Of a DNA stretch of 64,000 bases, positions 8,518 to 18,103 are shown piece by piece. The position numbers were made by a program, and so were the translations under genes. Numbering within the stretch: position 1 is the stretch's first letter; each line of letters opens with the position of its first letter. This DNA comes from Ammoniphilus sp. YIM 78166 (GTDB lineage Bacteria > Bacillota > Bacilli > Aneurinibacillales > RAOX-1), in assembly GCF_004522215.1 (NCBI RefSeq), contig NZ_SDLR01000002.1, forward strand, positions 744,001 to 808,000. Reading direction: 5' to 3'. The notes below the pieces were generated by a model. The model saw nothing but the letters and a program-made list of their open reading frames with translations. It was not told the origin of the DNA and searched no databases.

Positions 8518-10929
8518 ATGGCATCAAGTAAAAGCAAAAAAACAAAAAAAGAGCATTCACCTAGATTTCCGCTGAAAGCAACTCTTGTTTTTGAATTATA
8601 TGGGCTCATTCTGCTAGCGGTTTTTCTTATTACCTTGTCTAAGTTTGGATGGTTTGGAGAAACCTTTTCGTGGATTTTTCGTTTTCTGGCGGGGACATGG
8701 GACTTTATTATTCCCTTGATTGGGATTTATTGTGCAGGCTATATCATGGTTCGAAGACAGTGGCCTATTCTCTTTACCCCACGGTGGATCGGATTGTTTA
8801 TCATGTTTTCTGCTATTTTGTTGTTTGATCATATTTTCTTCTTTGATCAATTATCCGCCCAAGGCAAGTTTACCGACCAAAGCATTCTAAGGGTTTCTTG
8901 GGATTCGATCCTCCAGGAGAAGGCTCAAATTGAAAAAGGACAAGTGTCAACGACCGATATCGGGGGCGGCATGATTGGGGCTATGGGACTAGCCATTAAT
9001 TATTATCTGTTTGCCCGAACTGGAACGATGATTATCGCCATTTTCTCTTTTCTCATTGGATTAATGCTTCTGTTCCAAATTTCGTATGTTACCTTATTCT
9101 CCAAAATGAGAGATATGATGGCTTCCGCTGGCCGCTCAGTCGCTGACAAAGGGAGAGAAGCGGTTCATCTTATGCTAGAGAAAAAAGAAAAGGAGCCTGC
9201 TCTTGAGGATTCACCCAAAAAGTCAACACGGACGATTGGGGATTTTCAAGATGTGGACTTAACTTTTTCGAAGTCAACGGAAGTACCAGCAGATAAAGCC
9301 TATGACCCTCCTGTTATTCATGACTTTGTAGAAACTGCCTATAAGCAGGAAGAAATGGATCTGGGCATAGAGCCTGCGCTTGGTGTACCTTCTATTCCAC
9401 CATCGCAAGCAGCCGCACCAAAAGCGAAAAGCACCGAGCTTGATTTAGACTTGAAGGATATCGAATTCATTAGTACAGAAGATGCAAGTGGAGTCATTGT
9501 GGAAGAGCCCGTCCTTCACTATGAGATTCCTAGCTTATCCCTTCTAGCTAGGCCTAAGGTGGCCAAACAGCAAGGCAAAGAATACCGGGACATGCAGTCT
9601 AACGCGCGCAAGCTAGAGCAGACGCTGGAGAGTTTTGGAGTCAATGCAAGAGTCATGCAGATCCATCGAGGGCCAACCGTAACGCGCTATGAGATTCAAC
9701 CGGCTGTTGGCGTAAAGGTGAGCAAAATTGTCAATCTTGCCGATGATATTGCCTTAGCTCTAGCGGCAAAAGATATTCGAATTGAAGCTCCTATACCCGG
9801 AAAGTCTGCGGTAGGAATTGAAGTGCCTAATGCGGAAGTGGCAATTGTAACCCTACGAGAAGTATTAGAGAGCGGTACGTATCAAGAGGCGGAAGCTAAA
9901 TTAAATGTGGGGCTAGGGCGAGATATTTCTGGTGAGCCCATTGTGGCTAACCTCGCGAAGATGCCGCACTTGCTCGTGGCCGGTGCTACAGGAAGCGGGA
10001 AGAGTGTGTGCATCAATGGGATTATTACTAGCCTTCTTTTTAAAGCGAAGCCGCATGAGGTGAAGCTGATGATGATTGACCCTAAGATGGTAGAGCTTAA
10101 TATGTATAATGGGATTCCCCACCTTCTGGCTCCTGTCGTAACGGATGCAAAACGAGCTTCTATGGCCCTGAAAAAAGTGGTAGTAGAGATGGAAAAGAGG
10201 TATGAGCTGTTCGCGAAGAGCGGCACCAGGAATATCGATTTATATAATCAATCTGTCATTCAATCAGGCACCGGCAAGCCTCTGCCATTTATTGTGGTTA
10301 TTGTAGATGAGTTGGCAGACCTCATGATGGTTGCTGCAGGGGATGTTGAGGATGCCATCTGTCGTTTGGCTCAGATGGCAAGGGCTGCAGGGATTCATTT
10401 GATTATCGCAACCCAGAGACCTTCTGTCGATGTTATTACGGGAGTAATCAAAGCCAACATCCCATCCAGAATCGCCTTTGGGGTATCCTCGATGACCGAT
10501 TCACGGACCATTTTAGATATGGGTGGCGCAGAGAAGCTTTTAGGGCGTGGAGATATGCTATATCTTCCGATGGGCGCCTCGAAGCCTATTCGAGTACAAG
10601 GAGCTTTTGTTTCAGACGAAGAGGTTGAAGCTGTTGTGGAATTTGTTAAGGAACAGCAGACAGCACGTTATCACTCCGAAATGATCCCTTCTGAACCGGA
10701 ACAGGTAACCGAAACGGTACCAGAAGACGATTTGTATGAAGAAGCCGTCAGATTGGTGATTGATGCGCAAACCGCATCGGCCTCCTTGCTCCAACGCAGA
10801 TTTAGAATTGGGTACACGCGAGCAGCAAGGCTTGTAGACATGATGGAGGCAAATAAAGTGGTTGGTCCGTTTGAGGGGAGTAAACCGCGTGAAGTTCTCA
10901 TCAAGAAAACGGATTCCCAAATATCCTAA
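8518..10929 (+). CDS. spoIIIE: DNA translocase SpoIIIE (FtsK family)
   Basis: An 803-residue FtsK/SpoIIIE ATPase that pumps the chromosome into the forespore and clears trapped DNA at septa. Four hydrophobic N-terminal segments (about residues 22-190) anchor it; a variable linker follows; the RecA-like motor carries Walker A GATGSGKS (about 490) and Walker [11 protein letters not shown]. The last ~65 residues are the winged-helix gamma domain that reads SRS sites ([17 protein letters not shown]). ATG 8518 is chosen over GTG 8506 because AGAGGTGG at 8502-8509 fits only the ATG. Confidence 0.96.
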   Translation: MASSKSKKTKKEHSPRFPLKATLVFELYGLILLAVFLITLSKFGWFGETFSWIFRFLAGTWDFIIPLIGIYCAGYIMVRRQWPILFTPRWIGLFIMFSAILLFDHIFFFDQLSAQGKFTDQSILRVSWDSILQEKAQIEKGQVSTTDIGGGMIGAMGLAINYYLFARTGTMIIAIFSFLIGLMLLFQISYVTLFSKMRDMMASAGRSVADKGREAVHLMLEKKEKEPALEDSPKKSTRTIGDFQDVDLTFSKSTEVPADKAYDPPVIHDFVETAYKQEEMDLGIEPALGVPSIPPSQAAAPKAKSTELDLDLKDIEFISTEDASGVIVEEPVLHYEIPSLSLLARPKVAKQQGKEYRDMQSNARKLEQTLESFGVNARVMQIHRGPTVTRYEIQPAVGVKVSKIVNLADDIALALAAKDIRIEAPIPGKSAVGIEVPNAEVAIVTLREVLESGTYQEAEAKLNVGLGRDISGEPIVANLAKMPHLLVAGATGSGKSVCINGIITSLLFKAKPHEVKLMMIDPKMVELNMYNGIPHLLAPVVTDAKRASMALKKVVVEMEKRYELFAKSGTRNIDLYNQSVIQSGTGKPLPFIVVIVDELADLMMVAAGDVEDAICRLAQMARAAGIHLIIATQRPSVDVITGVIKANIPSRIAFGVSSMTDSRTILDMGGAEKLLGRGDMLYLPMGASKPIRVQGAFVSDEEVEAVVEFVKEQQTARYHSEMIPSEPEQVTETVPEDDLYEEAVRLVIDAQTASASLLQRRFRIGYTRAARLVDMMEANKVVGPFEGSKPREVLIKKTDSQIS

Positions 10930-10939
10930 TATGTTTTGA

Positions 10940-10969
10940 AGGAATAGATGAGCGTCTATTCCTTTTTTT
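10940..10969 (+). terminator. Terminator after spoIIIE
   Basis: GGAATAGA and TCTATTCC pair around a 6-nt loop, followed by a run of seven T. Confidence 0.9.
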
Positions 10970-11042
10970 CTTTTTTAGGGTATAAAACCCTCTCTTTTCC
11001 CAAAAATAAGAATTGAAAACCTTAAAAGGATGTGTAAAAGAG

Positions 11043-11210
11043 ATGTGGTCTTGCCCCTATTGCGGAAATCACAGCGGAGTTAAGTTTAGGGACCGTAATT
11101 TAAAAGGAATGCTTTGTATGCACCCGGATTGCGGTCGCTTTGAGGAGATGGATGACCAAACCTTTGGAGGAGTGGATCAATCAGAGGAAGAGGCTTGGAG
11201 TTTTGCTTGA
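11043..11210 (+). CDS. Small zinc-ribbon protein, function unknown
   Basis: A 55-residue protein with four cysteines, C4 and C7 (CPYC) and C25 and C30, spaced for a zinc ribbon, followed by an acidic tail. ATG 11043 is taken; the frame is open from TTG 11013, and the only ribosome-site-like sequence is AAAAGGA about 14 nt upstream. It stands alone between the spoIIIE terminator and the promoter of the M16 peptidase pair. I do not recognise the family. Confidence 0.6.
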   Translation: MWSCPYCGNHSGVKFRDRNLKGMLCMHPDCGRFEEMDDQTFGGVDQSEEEAWSFA

Positions 11211-11258
11211 ATAAGCAGGACTCTTTTTTCTATCTTGAGACTTATTGCACATTAAAGG

Positions 11259-11287
11259 TTAAACAATCAAGCTTAATGGCGTATAAT
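11259..11287 (+). promoter_or_regulatory. Sigma-A-like promoter for the M16 peptidase pair
   Basis: TATAAT at 11282-11287 with TTAAAC at 11259-11264 (17-nt spacing, weak -35), 35 nt before the TTG start of the next gene. Confidence 0.45.
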
Positions 11288-11321
11288 GGAAATAATACAC
11301 TCTAAAAGGAGAGGGTTCGTT

Positions 11322-12608
11322 TTGGGTCAGCTTTTGATAAACAGCGCCTCGATCAATCACATGAATCTTCATGTACTAGCAACCGATAAGTTTAAAACAA
11401 CCACCATCATTGTTCAGATGGAGCAGGATTTACAGGAGGAAACGGTAACCAAAACGGCTTTAGTCCCCTATGTGCTGAAGCGTGGAAGTGCTAAATATCC
11501 TACGACGCAACAGCTACGTCAATATTTGGATAGTTTGTTTGGGGCTGTATTCCATACGGATGTGATCAAAAAAGGTGAAAAACAAATTATTCAGCTACAA
11601 ATTGAGCTAGCTAACGAAAAATACCTTTCAGATGCAGAGCCCCTGCTGAGCAAAGGCATAGAATTCTTAGGTGAAGTGATGACTCGCCCTCTTGTCGAGA
11701 ACGGAGGATTTTCGCCTGCGTTTGTAAAGTCTGAAGCTGAGCTCCTGAAAAATAAAATATCAGGATTGGTAGATGACAAAATTAAATATGCCAATCAACG
11801 AGTCACAGAGGAAATGTGCAAGGATGAACCCTATCGTCTTCTTTCCTACGGAAATCTAGAGGAGCTTGATCAAGTAGATCCTGTGGAGCTTTATACATAC
11901 TACATGCAACTGCTTTCTGAGAATCCGATTGATATCTACGTTGTTGGAGATGTAGAGCAAGAGCAGGTGCAAGCTGAGATCACCAAGCATTTTACCCATG
12001 ATCGAGAGCAAACCAAGGAACTGGTATTCAATCCAGTTCAGAAGAAAAATGTAGAAGAACGCACCGTGATCGAGCATATGGAAGTAGGCCAAGGAAAACT
12101 CAACATAGGCTGCCGGACCCATACGACACTAGTCGATGACGATTATGAAGCTCTTCTGATGTACAATGGGATTCTAGGCGGATTTCCTCACTCGAAGCTC
12201 TTTGTGAATGTTAGAGAAAAGGCCAGTCTTGCGTATTATGCTGTTTCTCGACTGGAGAGTCAGAAGGGGATTCTCATGCTGATGTCCGGAGTTGAGATAG
12301 AGAAATACGAGCAAGCCGTCAGCATTATGAAAGAGCAGCTTCAGCAGCTTAAAGACGGAATCATCAGTGAGCAAGAAATGTCACAAACCAAAGCCACCTT
12401 AAAAAATCAACTCCTGGAAATCCAAGACAATGCACGTACCATGGTTGACTTCTTATATAACGGAAGATTGAGCGGACGAGTAAAGTCTTTAGAGGAGATG
12501 TTAGAGGGAATTGAGAAGGTAACAAAGGAAGACATTATCCAGATTGCAAACAAAATCGAAATTGACACCATTTATTTCTTAAGAGATAAGGAGGGGACTC
12601 AAGGATGA
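11322..12608 (+). CDS. ymfF: M16-family peptidase homologue without the zinc motif (YmfF-like)
   Basis: A 428-residue protein with the two-domain M16 (pitrilysin/insulinase) layout but no HxxEH motif at the expected N-terminal position; the equivalent stretch reads TALVPYVLKRGSAKYP. It is therefore likely the non-catalytic half of a heterodimer with the next gene, as in mitochondrial processing peptidase-type pairs. The later DVRE-like helix FVNVREKASLAYYAVSRL is retained. TTG 11322 is chosen because AGGAGAGGG ends 7 nt upstream. It overlaps the next gene by 4 nt. Confidence 0.88.
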   Translation: MGQLLINSASINHMNLHVLATDKFKTTTIIVQMEQDLQEETVTKTALVPYVLKRGSAKYPTTQQLRQYLDSLFGAVFHTDVIKKGEKQIIQLQIELANEKYLSDAEPLLSKGIEFLGEVMTRPLVENGGFSPAFVKSEAELLKNKISGLVDDKIKYANQRVTEEMCKDEPYRLLSYGNLEELDQVDPVELYTYYMQLLSENPIDIYVVGDVEQEQVQAEITKHFTHDREQTKELVFNPVQKKNVEERTVIEHMEVGQGKLNIGCRTHTTLVDDDYEALLMYNGILGGFPHSKLFVNVREKASLAYYAVSRLESQKGILMLMSGVEIEKYEQAVSIMKEQLQQLKDGIISEQEMSQTKATLKNQLLEIQDNARTMVDFLYNGRLSGRVKSLEEMLEGIEKVTKEDIIQIANKIEIDTIYFLRDKEGTQG

Positions 12609-13897
12609 GAGAAATCGGATATGATCAACTAAAGGAAACGCTTTACCATGAACAGCTAGAGAATGGGTTGGATGTATACATCCTGCCGAAGCATGGTTTT
12701 AGTAAAACCTACGCTACTTTTACCACCAAGTATGGTTCAATAGATAATCACTTTCAAGTTCCAGGAAAAGAGGTTGTGAAAGTTCCAGACGGTATTGCTC
12801 ATTTCCTCGAGCATAAAATGTTCGAGGAAGAAGAGGGCGGCGATGTATTTAATAAGTTTGCCACCTATGGCGCATCGGCTAATGCCTTTACGAGTTTTGA
12901 TCGTACGGCTTATCTATTTTCATCCACAGGTCACGTAGGCGAAAACCTGACCACCCTGTTAGATTTTGTCCAGAGTCCTTACTTTACCGACGAAAATGTG
13001 GAAAAGGAAAAAGGGATTATCGGGCAAGAAATTAAAATGTACGATGATAATGCCGATTGGAGAGTTTATTTCGGTCTAATTGATAATATGTATCATCAGC
13101 ATCCGGTTCAAATTGATATTGCCGGAACGGTTCCCTCTATCTCTGAAATTACGAAAGAAATGCTTTATACCTGCTATGAAACCTTTTATCATCCGAGTAA
13201 CATGTTATTATTCATTGTCGGGGCAGTGAAGCCTGAAGAAATTATGGCACTTGTTAGAGAAAACCAAAATAAGAAGTCCTACGTCCGCCAACCGGACATT
13301 CAGCGTTTTTTTGAAGAAGAGCCTAAGTCGGTGCAGAAGCGTCAAACAATCCGGGAAATGTCAGTAGCGATGCCTAAGGTCATGTTCGGCTATAAAGAAG
13401 GGGTAGTGGGGCTAACGGGGGATGAGCTTCTTAAAAGAGAAATGACAACCCAGCTGATGCTCGACATTCTACTTGGACAAAGCTCTGATCTTTACCAAAA
13501 GTTGTATGAACAGGGCTTGATCAATGATACGTTTGGAACGGATTATAGCGGAGAGACGCAATATGGCTTTTCTGTTATGGGAGGAGATTCACCAGACCCA
13601 GAAAAACTCGTTCAGTTAGTTACCGAGGGACTTGAAAAAGCCAAGACGGAAGGGATCAAGCAGGATGAATTTGAGTTGAATCGCAAAAAGAAGATCGGTT
13701 CGTTCTTACGCTCCTTGAATTCTATTGAATTTATTGCCAATTCCTTTACCAAATATAAATTTAACGAAACCGACTTGTTTCAAATTGTCCCGACTCTAGA
13801 ACAAATTTCACTTGAAGATGTGAATCAAAGGCTTCAAGATCATATTCATGAAAGTCAATTGAGCATATCGATTGTCAAACCATTGCAAAAGCAGTAA
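12605..13897 (+). CDS. ymfH: M16-family zinc metallopeptidase (YmfH-like)
   Basis: A 430-residue active M16 subunit. The inverted zinc motif HFLEH is near residues 66-70 and the third ligand Glu is expected in GIIGQEIKMYDD near residue 143. Peptidases of this pair type process peptides (for example AlbE/AlbF in subtilosin maturation), but no precursor peptide gene is visible nearby, so the substrate is unknown. Its start overlaps the stop of the YmfF-like gene (ATGA). Confidence 0.92.
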   Translation: MREIGYDQLKETLYHEQLENGLDVYILPKHGFSKTYATFTTKYGSIDNHFQVPGKEVVKVPDGIAHFLEHKMFEEEEGGDVFNKFATYGASANAFTSFDRTAYLFSSTGHVGENLTTLLDFVQSPYFTDENVEKEKGIIGQEIKMYDDNADWRVYFGLIDNMYHQHPVQIDIAGTVPSISEITKEMLYTCYETFYHPSNMLLFIVGAVKPEEIMALVRENQNKKSYVRQPDIQRFFEEEPKSVQKRQTIREMSVAMPKVMFGYKEGVVGLTGDELLKREMTTQLMLDILLGQSSDLYQKLYEQGLINDTFGTDYSGETQYGFSVMGGDSPDPEKLVQLVTEGLEKAKTEGIKQDEFELNRKKKIGSFLRSLNSIEFIANSFTKYKFNETDLFQIVPTLEQISLEDVNQRLQDHIHESQLSISIVKPLQKQ

Positions 13898-13910
13898 CTT
13901 AAGTAAAGGA

Positions 13911-13940
13911 AAGAGGGAATAGATCCCTCTTTTTCTCTTT
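13911..13940 (+). terminator. Terminator after the M16 pair
   Basis: AGAGGGA and TCCCTCT pair around ATAGA-type loop, followed by TTTTCTCTTT. Confidence 0.85.
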
Positions 13941-13966
13941 GTATTGGAAAGAAGGGATTTATAAGG

Positions 13967-14695
13967 ATGGAAAAATGGGCTTTTATCACTGGAGCAAGCG
14001 GGGGGATTGGATCAGCCATATCGCTGATGTTAGCGCAGAAAGGATACCATCTGTACCTCCATTACAGAAAAGGCCATGAGGAAATTGAAAAGATAAAGGT
14101 ACGTTGCGAACAATATGGAATCCATGTCGTTTTAATTCAAGCAGACTTGACTGATCTAGATGAGCTTCAGAACATAGGAAGAACGATATCCAGGATGCCT
14201 GACGTACTGGTTAACAACGCTGGCCTGACGCACTATGGCTTATTTACGGAAACGCGGATAGAGGATGTAGAGCAGCTTTACCAAATTAATATTAGGGCTC
14301 CTTTCCTGCTCGCGCAGATGTTTACTCCTTCTATGGTGCGAAGGCAGTTCGGAAGAATTATCAATATTTCCTCTATATGGGGAATGACAGGAGCATCATG
14401 CGAGGTTCTGTATTCGATGACGAAAGGGGCTCTTCTTTCCTTCACCAAGGCACTGGCCAAGGAGTTGGCACCGAGTCAGGTTACTGTCAATGCTGTGGTA
14501 CCTGGGGCGATTGAAGGCAAGCTTTTGCAGCGACAGTTTTCGTCTGAGGAACTAGGACTGATTACGGATGAAATTCCGATGGGGCGGCTAGGAAAACCTG
14601 AAGAAGTGGCTTCATTGGTCTGGTACCTCATCCAAGAAGATGCCGCTTACATCACAGGACAAGTCATTAGTCCAAATGGGGGCTGGTATACTTGA
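13967..14695 (+). CDS. ymfI: Short-chain dehydrogenase/reductase (YmfI-like)
   Basis: A 242-residue classical SDR. Cofactor loop TGASGGIGSA (residues 8-17), NNAG motif (NAGLTHYG), and the Ser-Tyr-Lys triad (INISSIWG, then YSMTKGA) are all present. It resembles 3-oxoacyl-ACP reductases (FabG-type), but sits outside any fatty-acid operon, so the substrate is unknown. Its place after ymfH matches B. subtilis ymfI. Confidence 0.88.
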   Translation: MEKWAFITGASGGIGSAISLMLAQKGYHLYLHYRKGHEEIEKIKVRCEQYGIHVVLIQADLTDLDELQNIGRTISRMPDVLVNNAGLTHYGLFTETRIEDVEQLYQINIRAPFLLAQMFTPSMVRRQFGRIINISSIWGMTGASCEVLYSMTKGALLSFTKALAKELAPSQVTVNAVVPGAIEGKLLQRQFSSEELGLITDEIPMGRLGKPEEVASLVWYLIQEDAAYITGQVISPNGGWYT

Positions 14696-14730
14696 ATAAA
14701 CGGGGCTATATCTTCTCATATTAATTAGTG

Positions 14731-14820
14731 AGCAGGTTATTTCGCCTGCGGCCATTACTCAGGGAGGGACGTGTGTCCCATTAAAGTGTTCGTTTGGCCC
14801 CCGATAGGGGGTTTTTCTTT
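14731..14820 (+). terminator. Hairpin-rich terminator region after ymfI
   Basis: Three hairpins in sequence: GCAGG/CCTGC near 14734-14750, GGGAC/GTCCC at 14766-14779, and GCCCCC/GGGGGT at 14797-14812 followed by TTTTTC. Only the last has the form of an intrinsic terminator. The rest of the gap (14821-14972) shows no feature I can support apart from an unpaired TATACT at 14893. Confidence 0.65.
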
Positions 14821-14972
14821 TTTTCTTCAACGAAAGGTTGAAATCTGTGCCGGAAAACAAATAAAATGGGGGATGTATGAAAAAAAATATGATATACTTT
14901 CCAAAAGAATCGTTTCCGCTATCCAGATTTTGTTTTTGCTACATGATTCATGGGAATTAGGGGGATAATAAG

Positions 14973-15746
14973 ATGGAAAGCCAAGATTGGTATCTAGAAT
15001 ATGAGATTCATAAAAATAGACCGGGACTGTTGGGAGATATTGCGTCCATACTAGGTATGCTAACCATTAATATCATTACCATTAATGGTGTGGAAACGAA
15101 ACGCAGAGGGATGCTTCTGCAAACGGATGATGAGAAGAAAATTGAGCTTCTTGGGAATATCCTTCGCAAGGTGGAGAATATTACCATTACAGCACTTCGT
15201 CCTCCGACCATCATGGATACGCTAGCTGTAAGACATGGAAGATATATTGAACGAGACATGAAGGATAAGAAGACGTTTCGCTTTACAAGAGACGAAATCG
15301 GGCTGTTGGTTGATTTTATGGCAGAAGTCTTCAAGAAAGAGGGACATCAGCTTATCGGAGTACGAGGGATGCCGCGAGTCGGCAAAACGGAATCCATGGT
15401 GGCTGCAAGTGTCTCTGCGAATAGAAGATGGATTTTTATATCGTCAACCCTTCTAAGACAGACCGTTCGCAATCAGCTGGCTAATGACGAGATTGTAGCG
15501 GAGAGTGTTTTTTTCATCGACGGCATTGTATCTACGATGCGCTCAACGGAAAAGCACCATTCTTTGATGAGGGAAGTCATGCACTTTCCAGCACCTAAAG
15601 TGATTGAGCACCCCGATATCTTTGTGAGGGAAACAGAGTATACCTTAGATGATTTCGATTATATCATCGAATTGCGAAGCTATCCGGAAGAAGAGATTAC
15701 ATATGAATTGGTCGAGTCAAATTTCACCGGATTTGACTTAACATAA
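14973..15746 (+). CDS. ymfK: DUF3388 family protein (YmfK-like) with ACT-type N-terminus
   Basis: A 257-residue protein. Residues 1-75 read as an ACT-type regulatory fold (WYLEYEIHKNRPGLLGDIAS), the rest is the DUF3388 domain and contains a P-loop-like GMPRVGKTES near residue 133. Function is unknown; YmfK occupies this place in B. subtilis. The small DUF3243 gene (ymfJ) that precedes it there is absent here. It is closely followed by the rodZ-like gene (22-nt gap). Confidence 0.85.
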   Translation: MESQDWYLEYEIHKNRPGLLGDIASILGMLTINIITINGVETKRRGMLLQTDDEKKIELLGNILRKVENITITALRPPTIMDTLAVRHGRYIERDMKDKKTFRFTRDEIGLLVDFMAEVFKKEGHQLIGVRGMPRVGKTESMVAASVSANRRWIFISSTLLRQTVRNQLANDEIVAESVFFIDGIVSTMRSTEKHHSLMREVMHFPAPKVIEHPDIFVRETEYTLDDFDYIIELRSYPEEEITYELVESNFTGFDLT

Positions 15747-15768
15747 GAATGTGGGAAGAGGTGAAACC

Positions 15769-16620
15769 GTGAATGAGTTGGGTGAAATGCTAAAAGAAGC
15801 AAGACTAAAAAAGGATTACACCCTAGAAGATATACAACGGATGACGAAGATCCAGCGTCGGTATTTAGAAGCGATTGAAGAAGGAAATCTTGATGCGCTG
15901 CCCGGCCATTTCTATGCAAGAGCCTTTGTCAAGAGCTATGCGGAGGCTGTTGGATTAGATCCAGAGGTTGTGCTCGGGCAAGTTAAAACAGATTTCGCCC
16001 CGCCTCCGCCAGAAGAACAAATGGTGAACTTAAGGCGCGGAAGGCAACCCAAACCCCCAGGTCAAGCCGGTAGATGGCTTTCTAGGGTTCTTCTTTATCT
16101 TTTTGCAGTCCTTATCCTTTTTGTTATCTATATTGCTGTCTCTCAATATGGTGAGACTCCTGATATGGGACAAAATCAGCCTGCACCGACTGCTCCTATA
16201 TCTCCGCCTGAGGTTCAGCATCCAGATCCGGGAACTGTTCAGCCACCGCCTGCTGCACAAGAGCCAGCAGCCCCGCCTGCTGCCGAACAGCCGACCCCTA
16301 CAGCTGAACTCAAGTTTATAGGACAGACCAATAACATTTATAACTATGAGTTAACCGGTGCCACCGATATATCCATTTCGATTTCGGCCAAGGGAAACTG
16401 CTGGTTGCGTATTCTGAAGAATGGTCAGAATGGGGAGAGAGTAGATGAATTAACGATGACCACTGGACTGAAGAAGGACTGGACGCTGACAGGAGCCAAT
16501 TCAGCATGGATCCGTTTAGGAAGTGCTCCCGATGTGGAGATTACCGTGAATGGTCAATCCGTTGATACAAGTCAGATGAAGAGATCATCGCAAAACATTT
16601 CCATTACGCTTAAACCTTAA
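15769..16620 (+). CDS. rodZ: RodZ-like HTH membrane protein (YmfM-like)
   Basis: A 283-residue bitopic protein: cytoplasmic HTH of the RodZ type (residues 1-75, LGEMLKEARLKKDYTLEDIQ), one transmembrane helix (about 105-125), a Pro/Gln/Ala-rich extracytoplasmic linker, and a C-terminal DUF4115 beta domain. RodZ links MreB to the elongation machinery; function here is inferred by family. GTG 15769 is chosen because AGAGGTGA lies 5 nt upstream; the reading frame stays open to 15751. Confidence 0.88.
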   Translation: MNELGEMLKEARLKKDYTLEDIQRMTKIQRRYLEAIEEGNLDALPGHFYARAFVKSYAEAVGLDPEVVLGQVKTDFAPPPPEEQMVNLRRGRQPKPPGQAGRWLSRVLLYLFAVLILFVIYIAVSQYGETPDMGQNQPAPTAPISPPEVQHPDPGTVQPPPAAQEPAAPPAAEQPTPTAELKFIGQTNNIYNYELTGATDISISISAKGNCWLRILKNGQNGERVDELTMTTGLKKDWTLTGANSAWIRLGSAPDVEITVNGQSVDTSQMKRSSQNISITLKP

Positions 16621-16621
16621 G

Positions 16622-16650
16622 AACCCTTGCTCCTAGCAAGGGTATCTTTT
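16622..16650 (+). terminator. Terminator after rodZ-like gene
   Basis: ACCCTTGC (16623-16630) and GCAAGGGT (16636-16643) pair around TCCTA, followed by a T-rich run that runs directly into the next -35 box. Confidence 0.9.
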
Positions 16651-16679
16651 TTGACAGCTACTTATCCATATATTATACT
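16651..16679 (+). promoter_or_regulatory. Strong sigma-A promoter for rimO
   Basis: TTGACA at 16651-16656, a 17-nt spacer and TATACT at 16674-16679, one base from consensus. The predicted start is near 16686. Confidence 0.85.
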
Positions 16680-16695
16680 GTAGGAGTTAAAAAAC

Positions 16696-16720
16696 AACTT
16701 AGCCATCAGCTGAGTTTTTA
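16696..16720 (+). promoter_or_regulatory. Terminator-like hairpin in the rimO leader
   Basis: AACTTAGC (16696-16703) pairs with GCTGAGTT (16709-16716; one G-U), loop of 5, then TTTA. It lies between the promoter and the rimO start, beginning about 10 nt into the transcript, so it is either an attenuator or a 5'-stabilising stem-loop. Confidence 0.6.
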
Positions 16721-16741
16721 ATAGAAAAGTGAGGCATACGA

Positions 16742-18103
16742 ATGACAATAAAAACAAATGCCAAGGAAAAAGTTGCGATTGTAACCTTGGGCTGTGAGAA
16801 AAACCTTGTAGACTCCGACATCATGACGGAGCTGATCGATAAGCGTGGATATGAGCTAGTAAAAAACCCGGAAGAAGCTACGGTGGTCATCGTTAACACT
16901 TGTAGCTTTATTGATGCGGCGAAAGAGGAATCCGTTAATACTATTCTCGACATGGCGGACCTGAAGCAGAAGGCAAATGTTAAATCCTTAATCGTTGCCG
17001 GCTGCCTGACTCAGCGCTATAAGGATGTGCTGATGGACGAAATGCCGGAGATTGATGGGATCGTAGGAACAGGCGATTTCGATAAAATTACTGATATCAT
17101 TGAGCAGTCCCTCATCGGCGAAAGACCCATTTATGTGGGGAATCCTGCCTTCTCCTACGAAAATGTGGCCCGCCGCAAGGTGGAAAAAGGAACGTACACT
17201 GCCTATATCAAGATTGCCGAGGGATGCGATAACACCTGTACCTTCTGTATCATCCCGCAATTGAGAGGAAAGTTTCGTTCCCGCTCGATTGAATCCATCG
17301 TGCGAGAAGCTGAAGATCTAGCAGCGCAAGGAATCAAGGAAGTCAGCTTAATTGCTCAGGACCTCACCAATTATGGTATGGATCTTTACGGCAAGCATCA
17401 GCTTCCTGAATTGCTGAAGGAAGTCAGTAAAGTTGAAGGAATCGAATGGATTCGCATCCATTATGCTTACCCAGGCTATTTTTCAGATGAATTGATTGAG
17501 GAAATCGCGACGAATCCAAAGATCTGTAACTATATTGATATGCCGTTGCAGCATAGTGAGGATGCTATTCTGAAGAGAATGCGCCGTCCAGGAAGACAAC
17601 GAGATACCCGCGAATTAGTCAATAAGATCAGAGACCGTGTAGGACAAGTGGCCATTCGAACCTCCATTATCGTCGGCTTTCCAGGGGAGACCGAAGAAGA
17701 ATTTGAAAGACTATGTGACTTCGTAAGAGAGATGAAGTTTGATCGTTTAGGCGTATTCACCTATTCACAAGAAGAGGGAACCGCTGCGAATCGCTTGGGT
17801 GATCAGCTTGATGACGCAACGAAGGAACGCCGAGCGAATACCCTTATGGAAATTCAACGCGAGATTGCTAATGATCGAAATGGTCAGTTTGTCGGTCAAG
17901 TTTTAGATGTATTGATTGAAAAGTATGATGGAAAAAACGATATATATATTGGGCGTACCCAGTTTGATGCTCTTGAAATTGACGGGGAAGTGTTTGTCAC
18001 CGGCTACGAGGGAGCACTTGGTGAAATTGTAAAAGTAAAAATTACGCATTCATATGACTATGACCTGTCAGGGGAGGTAAGTCTAGGTGAATCTGCCCAA
18101 TAA
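16742..18103 (+). CDS. rimO: Ribosomal protein S12 methylthiotransferase RimO
   Basis: A 453-residue radical-SAM methylthiotransferase that modifies a conserved aspartate of ribosomal protein S12. N-terminal UPF0004 domain (VTLGCEKNLVDSD and the RimO-type VNTCSFIDAAKEES), radical-SAM cluster motif CDNTCTFC near residues 161-168, and a C-terminal TRAM domain. The RimO-specific N-terminal wording separates it from the MiaB at 32451. B. subtilis has no rimO at this locus. The stop overlaps pgsA. Confidence 0.95.
   Translation: MTIKTNAKEKVAIVTLGCEKNLVDSDIMTELIDKRGYELVKNPEEATVVIVNTCSFIDAAKEESVNTILDMADLKQKANVKSLIVAGCLTQRYKDVLMDEMPEIDGIVGTGDFDKITDIIEQSLIGERPIYVGNPAFSYENVARRKVEKGTYTAYIKIAEGCDNTCTFCIIPQLRGKFRSRSIESIVREAEDLAAQGIKEVSLIAQDLTNYGMDLYGKHQLPELLKEVSKVEGIEWIRIHYAYPGYFSDELIEEIATNPKICNYIDMPLQHSEDAILKRMRRPGRQRDTRELVNKIRDRVGQVAIRTSIIVGFPGETEEEFERLCDFVREMKFDRLGVFTYSQEEGTAANRLGDQLDDATKERRANTLMEIQREIANDRNGQFVGQVLDVLIEKYDGKNDIYIGRTQFDALEIDGEVFVTGYEGALGEIVKVKITHSYDYDLSGEVSLGESAQ

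Noticed and set aside
14771-14968. 65-residue plus-strand frame
   Set aside because: It spans a terminator hairpin and T-run and has no homology or ribosome-site support.
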